Positions 55,512 to 63,191 of a stretch of 64,000 bases of DNA are shown here, in pieces; the first letter of the stretch is position 1; each line of letters starts with the position of its first letter. The stretch comes from an uncultured bacterium. GTDB taxonomy: Bacteria; Atribacterota; Atribacteria; Atribacterales; Caldatribacteriaceae. The DNA lies in the NCBI GenBank assembly GCA_937922705.1, contig CALAIW010000010.1, forward strand, positions 62,001-126,000, written 5' to 3'. A program made the position numbers and the translations under genes. The notes beneath the pieces are model-generated. The model was not told the DNA's origin. It ran no database searches and saw only the letters and a program-made list of their open reading frames with translations.

Positions 55512-57251
55512 CTACACACCTCGCTCGCGGAGAATCCATTCAATAATACGTCTTGCTACCTGTGCGGCTTCACCGCTTCCATCCCCTCCATGCTCTACAA
55601 GAACAAGAAGCACAAAACGAGGATTGTCGGATGGAAAAAAACACCCAAACCACGAATGCTCTCTTCCCTGAGGATTCTGTGCTGTTCCGGTTTTTGCCGC
55701 AAGCCTCACCGGTAACCCTCGGCAGTTGAACCCTGTTCCCCGGGTTACAACCTTTTCCATACCCCGGATAATAGTATCCCAGGTTTGGGGACGAAGTGTA
55801 ATGGTCCTTCGGAGATACGGCTTCGTCTCTTGAAGTATATGCCCTCCGGCGTCAAGCACCCGAAGAAGTACATGAGGATCATATACCTTACCTCGGTTAG
55901 CTACTGCGCACAAAAGGAGATACATCTCAAGAGGGGTAACAAGAAGATACCCTTGACCGATAGACAAATTCATAGTGTCTCCAGGATACCATATCTCCCT
56001 AAGCGTCTCTCGTTTCCACTCGGGAGTGGGTAAGAGTCCGGTTCTTGTTCCCAAGAGATCAAAGTGTGGATCCTCTCCAAATCCAAACATCTTAGCATAT
56101 CGAGCAATCTTCTCTGGACCCAGACGCAGACCCATAGTGTAGAAGGCTACGTTACAAGAATGAGCAATAGCGTCTTCGAAAGATACCCTTCCGTGTCCCT
56201 CCCTCTTCCAGCACAAATATCGTCGACCACCGTAGTCAAGGTATCCAGGGCAAAAGAATACCTCTCGAGGAGCAACAACCCCTTCTTCCTGGGCAGCAAG
56301 AGCAATGAGGATTTTAAAAAGAGAACCAGGAGGATACAAAGCCTGCACAGGACGAATAAGGAGAGGATTAGATGTTCCCTGGATGAGGCGCGACCATTCC
56401 TGAACCGTAATGCCTCTGCTAAAGAGGTTAGGGTCAAAACTTGGTTTGCTTACAAAAGCAAGGATTTCCCCATTCTGGGGATTCCCGACAATAACTACTC
56501 CGTTTCTCTTTCCTAAAGCCTCATAACTTGCCTTTTGAAGTTCTGCATCAATAGTTAATTGCACAGAACGTGTAAAGCTCGCTGAACGAAAGTCAAGAAC
56601 TCGCACAACTCGCCCCAAAGCATCAACCTCTACGCGCCGGTATCCTTCTCCACCTCTCAGGATACCTTCGTAAGAAGCCTCGACACCGCTTTTTCCTACT
56701 CTGTCCTCCGTTCTGTATCCCATCTTCCCGAGTGTTTTCAACTCTTCAGCGCTTATCCTTCCCACGTATCCTATAATTGGAGCAAAGACCTCTCCAAGTT
56801 CATAACTCCGCAGTGGATATGTTTCAATAAGCACTCCTGGGAGAGCTTCTCTATTCTCTTCAATCTTGACAACATCTTCAAGAGAGAGGTCTTCAAGAAG
56901 TACCATTTCACCTGCTCCCCGTTCTCTAAGAGAAAAGGTCACCTTTCTTCCCAGAACACCCTCAATGCGCTGGAGTATACCTTCCTTTTCACTCCCCGCA
57001 AGAAGGATAAGTCGAAATCGAGGGGTATCCTTTGCAAAGCAAAAGCCGTTTCGGTCATAGATATTTCCCCGGAGAGCCTGCAAAAAGACAACACGAACTC
57101 TATTGCGCTCCGAGCGTTCCTGAAACCATTCAGCCCGGAGAATCGAAAGGTACCAAAGGCGCCCAAAAAGAATGCAAAAAAGGGCTATTCCAAGCCAGAA
57201 AAGCAGGACAATTCTTCGACGAATTCTTTCCTCCAATTCCTCACTCCACAT
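55512..57251 (-). CDS. mrdA: Penicillin-binding protein 2 (peptidoglycan transpeptidase)
   Basis: Class B PBP of 579 residues, the elongasome transpeptidase. There is one N-terminal membrane helix (about 13-36). The pedestal domain begins with LQALRGNIYDRNG. Transpeptidase motifs are S310-LF-K313, S365-C-N367 and K520-TGT. The catalytic serine sits in YPPGSLFKI. It overlaps mreD by 11 bases and abuts rodA. The C-terminus has no PASTA domain. Confidence 0.96.
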   Translation of the reverse strand: MWSEELEERIRRRIVLLFWLGIALFCILFGRLWYLSILRAEWFQERSERNRVRVVFLQALRGNIYDRNGFCFAKDTPRFRLILLAGSEKEGILQRIEGVLGRKVTFSLRERGAGEMVLLEDLSLEDVVKIEENREALPGVLIETYPLRSYELGEVFAPIIGYVGRISAEELKTLGKMGYRTEDRVGKSGVEASYEGILRGGEGYRRVEVDALGRVVRVLDFRSASFTRSVQLTIDAELQKASYEALGKRNGVVIVGNPQNGEILAFVSKPSFDPNLFSRGITVQEWSRLIQGTSNPLLIRPVQALYPPGSLFKILIALAAQEEGVVAPREVFFCPGYLDYGGRRYLCWKREGHGRVSFEDAIAHSCNVAFYTMGLRLGPEKIARYAKMFGFGEDPHFDLLGTRTGLLPTPEWKRETLREIWYPGDTMNLSIGQGYLLVTPLEMYLLLCAVANRGKVYDPHVLLRVLDAGGHILQETKPYLRRTITLRPQTWDTIIRGMEKVVTRGTGFNCRGLPVRLAAKTGTAQNPQGREHSWFGCFFPSDNPRFVLLVLVEHGGDGSGEAAQVARRIIEWILRERGV

Positions 57252-57729
57252 CGTAGTCTCTCCAGTCTACTAAGAGGAGGAAAAAGAGAGAAAGGTTCAG
57301 AAACACATTCACAAGCTTTCCTAGCAGCGCCCAAGAAAGAACAAACCCCCCAGAGCCAGTAACAGGCAGAACCACAAAACGCTCTATAAGGAGTTCTAAG
57401 AAGGGATAGACAGCGAAGAATACCACAAGCGATACAAGTCCTCGAGAAAATACCTCCACCCAGAAGAAAGTGATACCCAAGAAAAACGAAACCTTAAGAA
57501 ACCATAGTCCGAAGGGGGAAAAGGAAAAAATATCAAGAAAGAAAGCCACTATCATAAGAAAAAGGAAGCGAGGAAAAAAGTGACCTCCTTTATAGAGGTA
57601 AAGCACCCCTAACGGGACGAGCACATTTACATAATAAAAGGGAGGGAAACTTGAGCCAAAAAAAGAAACCGAGATAATCTCACAAAGGAACACCAAGAGA
57701 CCCGCAAGAACGTCTTTCCAGACACTCAT
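57241..57729 (-). CDS. mreD: Rod shape-determining protein MreD
   Basis: Small membrane protein of 162 residues with about five hydrophobic helices, part of the MreBCD-RodA-PBP2 elongasome. ATG 57729 overlaps the mreC stop (ATGA); the longer ORF has 13 extra residues and is unlikely. Assignment rests on size, membrane pattern (FLMIVAFFLDIFSFSPFGLW is typical) and location between mreC and mrdA. No mreB is seen in the window. Confidence 0.88.
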   Translation of the reverse strand: MSVWKDVLAGLLVFLCEIISVSFFGSSFPPFYYVNVLVPLGVLYLYKGGHFFPRFLFLMIVAFFLDIFSFSPFGLWFLKVSFFLGITFFWVEVFSRGLVSLVVFFAVYPFLELLIERFVVLPVTGSGGFVLSWALLGKLVNVFLNLSLFFLLLVDWRDYDVE

Positions 57730-58514
57730 CGGATTACAAATACTCTTCCAAGCCTTGAAAAATCGCAACTTGGCCTCACAACAACTTCCTTAAAAAGATC
57801 CCCCTGCCGTTCCGAAACCTCGGTGACCATTCCCACTACAATTCCTCGAGGAATCTTCTCTCCAAGGCCAGAAGTAATAACCAGGTCTCCTTCTGCAACC
57901 TGGGAGTCTCGGGGAATATACTTCACAACACATGCCCCTTTCCCATCCCCCGAGAGTACCCCGAGGTCTCGAGTGCGCTGGACAAGAACCCCAAGGGCCA
58001 AGGAGGAACTCAAAAGCATCTGAACTTCCGCATACCTGTCATACACTTTCTCCACTCGTCCCACCATACCCTGATAAGTCACCACCGCTAGCCCCTCAGT
58101 GATTCCATCCTTCTTCCCCCGGTCAATAGTAATCCTTCCAAACCAATCATATGGATCTCTTCCCACAACCTGGGCAGGAACAACCTCGAAGGAGAAACGC
58201 CGCTCGATACGCTCCGCTTCAATCTCCATCTGCAGCTGTTCAAGCTTCTCTTCAAGGAGCACTTTCTCTCCCTGCAAACGTCCAAGCTCTTCCTGAAGGT
58301 GCCTGTTTTCTTCAAGAAGCTCCTTTTTCTCTTTAAGGAGCTCAATCCACGAGCGAAAGGCATTGCGTACCACAAGCTCCCCTCGGTACAGAGGAAGAGC
58401 CAAAAAACGAAGGCCACGAATTCTTACCCCTGGAGGGTGAGCCGTAGCAATCACAATCTGCAAGGATGTGAAAAAAAGAATTACAAAAAGAAAAACTTTA
58501 CCCTTTGTACTCAC
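57726..58514 (-). CDS. mreC: Rod shape-determining protein MreC
   Basis: Periplasmic scaffold, 262 residues: one N-terminal membrane helix (about 7-25), a coiled coil at about 58-105 (LLKEKKELLEENRHLQEELG), then paired beta domains with VVGRDPYDWFGRITIDRGKK, then DG, the family signature. The start is GTG 58514, inside the apbE end (17-base overlap). It ends with an ATGA junction to mreD. Confidence 0.94.
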   Translation of the reverse strand: MSTKGKVFLFVILFFTSLQIVIATAHPPGVRIRGLRFLALPLYRGELVVRNAFRSWIELLKEKKELLEENRHLQEELGRLQGEKVLLEEKLEQLQMEIEAERIERRFSFEVVPAQVVGRDPYDWFGRITIDRGKKDGITEGLAVVTYQGMVGRVEKVYDRYAEVQMLLSSSLALGVLVQRTRDLGVLSGDGKGACVVKYIPRDSQVAEGDLVITSGLGEKIPRGIVVGMVTEVSERQGDLFKEVVVRPSCDFSRLGRVFVIR

Positions 58515-59499
58515 TATTCAAAAGCTCCTGCATTCCTGGCGAAATAATTGTAGAACCGTCCTTCTTCACAGCAAGAACAGAAACCCCCGGAAATTCCGAA
58601 AGAACACGTCGAAGAAAGGCTTCGTCCCCTGCCATGATTGCCGTAGACAAAACATCTGCTATGGTACCGCAAGGCGCAACGACAGTTACGCTTATAAAGG
58701 TTTCCCCAGGATACCCATTTTGGGGATTCAAAACGTGATGGTATCTTCTCCCACCTTCCTCAAAAAACCGAAAATAATCCGCTGAAGTTGAAACACAAAG
58801 ATTACGTATTCTAATGCTTCCAAGTAACCGCCCCTCTCGAGGATGCAAAATTCCTACATCCCAAGTTTTTCCTGCTCCGAAAACCGTACCCCCTGCATTA
58901 ATGAGGAAATACCCTACTTTCTTCTCTTTAAGGAACCTAACAAGAAGATCCACAAAATAACCTTTTGCAACCCCTCCAAGATCAAGCTTTGCCTCTCCAA
59001 TCCGGGCAACTGCTTTTTCCTCTTCGTTAAACATTATAGTACTCTCCCGAATAATCTGAAGTTCCCGCTCCAGATCCTGAGGACTTGGAACACGTGGATT
59101 TGTTGAGAATCCCCAAAGATCCATAAGACCCCCAATTAGGGGACAAAACATGCCATAAGTCCTTTCTGAAAGAACAGAAGCCTCCTTAAGAAGGTGAAAC
59201 GTCTCATCGTCAAGAGTAACCCAAGACTGCGAGCTATTAATGCGCGTCACAAGACTTTCGGAGGAGAAGCGATTCCAGAGACTATCATACCGGCGGACAA
59301 GGTGGGCAATCTCGGAAAAAAGTGAAGCATTTTTCCTGGGAAGCTCTACTTCAATAAAAGTATCAAAACCCAAGAACGTCTTCCGAAGAGGGGCCTGAGA
59401 AAAGGAAAGAGAAAAAGGGAGAACCATGATTCCTAGAGCAGCAAAAAGCACCCATTTTACGAGACCACAAAGGGAAGGTCGGTTCCACAAAAACGACAT
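58498..59499 (-). CDS. apbE: FAD:protein FMN transferase
   Basis: Exported enzyme that attaches FMN to threonines of target proteins such as Rnf or Nqr subunits; 333 residues. Residues 1 to about 36 form a signal/anchor (hydrophobic [19 protein letters not shown]). Markers: FDTFIEVEL, KLDLGGVAKGYFVDLL, NAGGTVFGAG and the magnesium/FAD block GTIADVLSTAIM. ATG 59499 overlaps the radical SAM gene by 43 bases with a weak ribosome site; GTG 59451 is an alternative that would shorten the signal. No Rnf or Nqr target is in the window. Confidence 0.9.
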   Translation of the reverse strand: MSFLWNRPSLCGLVKWVLFAALGIMVLPFSLSFSQAPLRKTFLGFDTFIEVELPRKNASLFSEIAHLVRRYDSLWNRFSSESLVTRINSSQSWVTLDDETFHLLKEASVLSERTYGMFCPLIGGLMDLWGFSTNPRVPSPQDLERELQIIRESTIMFNEEEKAVARIGEAKLDLGGVAKGYFVDLLVRFLKEKKVGYFLINAGGTVFGAGKTWDVGILHPREGRLLGSIRIRNLCVSTSADYFRFFEEGGRRYHHVLNPQNGYPGETFISVTVVAPCGTIADVLSTAIMAGDEAFLRRVLSEFPGVSVLAVKKDGSTIISPGMQELLNSEYKG

Positions 59500-60458
59500 C
59501 GAGACCCATCAAGACCTACAACGCGGACAGCATATCCCTGGCGGAGAACAACAACGTTCCCACAAGAAGGACAGAATGTTGAACTCTTTTTCTCGTCCCA
59601 CACATTTCCAAGGTATACAAAGGAAAGCTTTTCACGAGCTATCGCAAAAGCTTCTTCTAAAAAAGAAAGAGAGGTTGGAGGATGGGACAACCTATATGCT
59701 GGAAAGTACCTCGAAATATGAAGAGGAATAGAAGGGGAAAGCGATGCCACCCAGTCAACAAGCCTTCGTATTCCTTCAAGGGTATCATTGAGCCCCGTGA
59801 CCACAAGGTGAGTAAGTTCTATATGAACACCTGCTCTCCAGGATGCTTCAATGGTGAAGAGAACAGGAGAAAGTTGAGCCTTGCAGTACTTTCTGTAAAA
59901 ATCTTCGTCAAGGGATTTCAAATCGATATTCATAGCATCAATAAGAGGAAGAAGCTCTCCAAGGGGCTCTTCCTCCACATAGCCGTTGGTTACAAGGACG
60001 TTTTTTAGTCCTTCTCTCCGAAAAAGTGATGCTACATCATATATAAACTCCCACCATATAAAGGGTTCATTATAGGTGAAGGAAATTCCGACAGACCCCT
60101 CCCTCTTTGCAATCTGAAGGAGCATTTCTGGAGTAATGTCACGAAGTGGAAATTCCTCAACTCCCACTTGGGAAATTTGCCAATTTTGACAGAAGGGACA
60201 CTTGAAATTACATCCCACGCTGCCAATGGAGAGAATTTCTTTTCCAGGGTAGAAGTGGTACAAAGGCTTTTTCTCTATAGGGTCAAGAGCAAGAGAGGAA
60301 ATCTTTCCATAAGTAAGGGAATAGAGTGTTCCATCGATATTCTTTCGAACACGGCATATACCAGTTCCCCCTTCCTTTATGGAACAGTGATGGGGGCAAA
60401 GAAGGCAAGTAACGCTTTGAGTTTCTTCCTCCTTTTTGAAAAATCTTGCCTCTCTCAT
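59457..60458 (-). CDS. amrS: AmmeMemoRadiSam system radical SAM enzyme (AmrS-like)
   Basis: Radical SAM enzyme of 333 residues related to pyruvate formate-lyase activases. The cluster motif is C83, C87, C90 in [11 protein letters not shown]. An N-terminal cysteine set (C18, C21, C25, C35 in CLLCPHHC and GICRV) and a C-terminal zinc-ribbon-like pair (CPSCG and CRFCG) flank it. [12 protein letters not shown] and [11 protein letters not shown] are family blocks. Joined to the AMMECR1 gene by ATGA. The reaction is unknown; the family is defined by co-occurrence with AMMECR1 and Memo. Confidence 0.93.
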   Translation of the reverse strand: MREARFFKKEEETQSVTCLLCPHHCSIKEGGTGICRVRKNIDGTLYSLTYGKISSLALDPIEKKPLYHFYPGKEILSIGSVGCNFKCPFCQNWQISQVGVEEFPLRDITPEMLLQIAKREGSVGISFTYNEPFIWWEFIYDVASLFRREGLKNVLVTNGYVEEEPLGELLPLIDAMNIDLKSLDEDFYRKYCKAQLSPVLFTIEASWRAGVHIELTHLVVTGLNDTLEGIRRLVDWVASLSPSIPLHISRYFPAYRLSHPPTSLSFLEEAFAIAREKLSFVYLGNVWDEKKSSTFCPSCGNVVVLRQGYAVRVVGLDGSRCRFCGTDLPFVVS

Positions 60459-60997
60459 AAGTCTGTCTCTTTGTATCGCTCGACGGTGAAACGATATATC
60501 GTAGCCGGTTCCCCAGGGGTTATGCCCGCCTTCATTGCAGCAATGCGAATTTGTTCCTCTACTGTGTTCACTCCCTCGATATCAGGAAGAAGTAAGCCCT
60601 TTTTCCACCCACTTTCAACAATTACGCCGTATTTTTTCGGATCAAGATCTTCAAGGTTTTCAACCCGCTCGGGAGGGCTCAAGATATCGACCGAAACGGT
60701 GAGACCCTCAAGTTCCTCAAAAGTCACTGGGGGAAAACGAGGGTCCTGTGTTGCAGCGCTCACTGCATTGTGGATAATTTCTTCAGCAATGTTCTCCCGT
60801 TGGGGAAGGTACGTTCCAATACAGCCCCTAAGTGCCTTTCCCTTTTTCAAGGACACAAATACACCACGTTGCTCTCTGTACAAGCGAGGATGAAGATCTG
60901 GAGGAACAGGAAGATACCTCCCCTTTTTCAGGTAATACTCAATAGCCTTGCGTGCGAGACGAACAACGTCTTCGTGAAAACGCTCTTTTTCATTCAT
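60455..60997 (-). CDS. amrA: AmmeMemoRadiSam system protein A (AMMECR1 domain)
   Basis: A 180-residue AMMECR1-domain protein. The invariant [11 protein letters not shown] is at about 57-67, [12 protein letters not shown] and [12 protein letters not shown] follow, and [20 protein letters not shown] contains the second conserved motif. Role unknown in bacteria; it is normally found with the radical SAM enzyme (next gene) and a Memo-like protein, which is not in this window. It overlaps the YqgF-like gene by 8 bases. Confidence 0.93.
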   Translation of the reverse strand: MNEKERFHEDVVRLARKAIEYYLKKGRYLPVPPDLHPRLYREQRGVFVSLKKGKALRGCIGTYLPQRENIAEEIIHNAVSAATQDPRFPPVTFEELEGLTVSVDILSPPERVENLEDLDPKKYGVIVESGWKKGLLLPDIEGVNTVEEQIRIAAMKAGITPGEPATIYRFTVERYKETDL

Positions 60998-61397
60998 GCC
61001 CTATACTCCCCAGAAACCGCCGCCCAATAACAATCGCCTGCCAGTCATCAAGACTTCTAGAAGATAGGAGAAAGCTGATAAAAGTTACCACTTTCTTCCA
61101 TCCTCTAACGCGATTCTCCTCAAGGTACAGCTTTCGTGCTTCCTCTGAGCTCCCTCGCTCATCGACATAGTGAATTTGGAACCCCATGCGCTTGAGAATG
61201 GGGAGCACAGTATCACTTCCTGTACTCCCCCCAAGAATCACTGCAAAAATAGTGTATTGCTTTTTAAGTTTCTCGAGAGCTTCCTCCAGTTTCGCAAGGG
61301 GGAATACGGCTCGAAAAACTACACCTCCATCCCCCCTGAGGACTGCAACACCGACCTTTTCTCGTCCCGGATCAAGTGCCAGGAAAAGGTCTTCCAT
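60990..61397 (-). CDS. YqgF/RuvX-like RNase H-fold protein, divergent
   Basis: A 135-residue protein with an RNase H-like core: first acidic strand [14 protein letters not shown] (D9), a second acidic pair at D79-E80 in [15 protein letters not shown], and D117-D118 in [11 protein letters not shown]. The order and spacing match YqgF/RuvX, the pre-16S rRNA processing nuclease, but the typical DERxTT is replaced by DERGSS and sequence between motifs is divergent. It could be a paralogue rather than the main YqgF. It lies between hydA and AMMECR1. Confidence 0.72.
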   Translation of the reverse strand: MEDLFLALDPGREKVGVAVLRGDGGVVFRAVFPLAKLEEALEKLKKQYTIFAVILGGSTGSDTVLPILKRMGFQIHYVDERGSSEEARKLYLEENRVRGWKKVVTFISFLLSSRSLDDWQAIVIGRRFLGSIGHE

Positions 61398-61409
61398 ACC
61401 CAGACAGGA

Positions 61410-63176
61410 CTACATTCGCTCCCGAGGAACGTAATGAGTGTGGAGGAGGTGATGTGCCCGCTCTCCATTTGGTTCACCCAGAAACTCCTCGTAGAGACGC
61501 TTAATGGCAGGATTCTCATGAGATTTGCGAAGCGGGAGACTTCGGTCAACCTGGTAAATAGCCTCGATTCGCTTCATACGAATCTCAAGATTTGTCGGAA
61601 TGGGTTGCCCCCCACCACCAATGCATCCTCCAGGACAGGCCATAATTTCAATAAAGTGATACTTAGAACGTCCAGCCTTCACTTCGTCTAGAACTTTTCG
61701 AGCGTTACCAAGGCCATGAGCAACCGCGACGTGAATCTCCATACCGTTAATCTCAACCGTTGCCTCTTTTACTCCATCCATACCTCGAACACTGTAAAAG
61801 TCAACCTTTTCGAGGGTCTTCCCGGTGAGGATTTCGTACACCGAGCGGAGTGCTGCTTCCATGACACCACCAGTGGCTCCGAAGACTGCTGCAGCTCCAG
61901 TGGAAATACCCAGAGGATCGTCAAAGTCTTCTTCGGGCATCTCCTTAAGGTCAATGCCCTTCTCTTGCAACATACGTGCCGCTTCTCTCGTGGTGAGAGA
62001 GAAATCCACATCCTGGAACCCACTAGCTCGCATCTCGTCTCGTTGACATTCGAACTTTTTAGCCGTACACGGCATGATAGAAACAACTACCATATCTTTT
62101 GGATCGATACCTAATTTCTGAGCATAATACGTTTTAGCTACTGCACCAAACATCTGTTGCGGGGATTTGCAGGTTGAAACATTTTCCATAAGTTCAGGAT
62201 AGAAGTGCTCCATAAACTTGATCCACCCGGGACTACAAGAAGTGATGAGGGGAAGTTTGCCACCTTGCTGTAAACGGGCGATAAACTCATGGCCTTCCTC
62301 AATAATGGTAAGGTCAGCAGCGAAGTTAGTATCAAAGACTCTGTCAAACCCAAGCCGACGAAAAGCTGCAACCATCTTCCCAGTTGTAACCGTTCCAGGA
62401 GGAAGGCCAAAAGGTTCACCAATGCTTACACGAACAGCAGGAGCAGTTTGAAGGATGACAAACTTCTGGGGATCGTTAATAGCATCCCAGACCATCTCAA
62501 CGTGGCTCACTTCAGAAAGCGCTCCGGTTGGACAGGCAAGAATACACTGCCCACAGTTCACACATACACTCTCTCCAAGGGGTAAACCAAGAGAGGGACT
62601 GATAACCGTTTCAAATCCCCGGTTAGCAAAATCAATTGCACATACTGTTTGAATCTCCCGGCAAGTACGAACACAGCGACCACAGAGGATACAGCGGTTT
62701 GGATCTCTTTTAATCGAGGGGCTACTCTGGTCTACCTCATAAACCTTGCGTTCTCCCTGGAAACGAATTTCCCGAATTCCAAACTGATATGCGAGACTCT
62801 GGAGTTCACAGGAACCATTACGGTCACAGAGCTGACAGTCCAAAGGATGATTAGAAAGAAGAAGTTCAAGGTTCGTCTTTCGAGCCTCCCGGACCTTTTT
62901 CGACGACGTCCAAATTCTCATTCCCCCTCGAACCTGAGTGACACAGGAAGCCACGAGATTCGGTTGCCCCTCAACTTCCACAACACACATACGGCAACCA
63001 CCCCAGGGACTCAAACCCTCAAAGTGACACAGGGTAGGAACGTGGATTCCTTCCATACGACACGCTTCAAGTAATGTGACTCCCTCTGGAACCCGCACTT
63101 CCCGCCCATCGAGGTAGATTGTAACCAGGGACACTGTCTGAGCTTTTTCCCGCATCTCGCTAGTTACTTTTACCAT
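61410..63176 (-). CDS. hydA: [FeFe] hydrogenase, NADH-linked catalytic subunit (HydA/HndD-type)
   Basis: H2-forming or H2-oxidising catalytic subunit, 588 residues from ATG 63176 (GGGGAG upstream; a GTG three codons earlier is possible). N-terminal iron-sulfur relay: [2Fe-2S] C50, C61, C64, C78; His-Cys3 cluster H110, C114, C117, C123; two [4Fe-4S] sets C162/165/168/172 and C205/208/211/215. H-cluster loops: TSCSPGW (C314), MPCTAKK (C370), and MACPGGCIGGGGQP (C514, C518). The usual TSCCP proton-relay cysteine is serine. With HydB just upstream it forms part of a HydABC-like complex, probably electron-bifurcating. Maturases are not in the window. Confidence 0.96.
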   Translation of the reverse strand: MVKVTSEMREKAQTVSLVTIYLDGREVRVPEGVTLLEACRMEGIHVPTLCHFEGLSPWGGCRMCVVEVEGQPNLVASCVTQVRGGMRIWTSSKKVREARKTNLELLLSNHPLDCQLCDRNGSCELQSLAYQFGIREIRFQGERKVYEVDQSSPSIKRDPNRCILCGRCVRTCREIQTVCAIDFANRGFETVISPSLGLPLGESVCVNCGQCILACPTGALSEVSHVEMVWDAINDPQKFVILQTAPAVRVSIGEPFGLPPGTVTTGKMVAAFRRLGFDRVFDTNFAADLTIIEEGHEFIARLQQGGKLPLITSCSPGWIKFMEHFYPELMENVSTCKSPQQMFGAVAKTYYAQKLGIDPKDMVVVSIMPCTAKKFECQRDEMRASGFQDVDFSLTTREAARMLQEKGIDLKEMPEEDFDDPLGISTGAAAVFGATGGVMEAALRSVYEILTGKTLEKVDFYSVRGMDGVKEATVEINGMEIHVAVAHGLGNARKVLDEVKAGRSKYHFIEIMACPGGCIGGGGQPIPTNLEIRMKRIEAIYQVDRSLPLRKSHENPAIKRLYEEFLGEPNGERAHHLLHTHYVPRERM

Positions 63177-63191
63177 TTGCTTCACTCCCCG

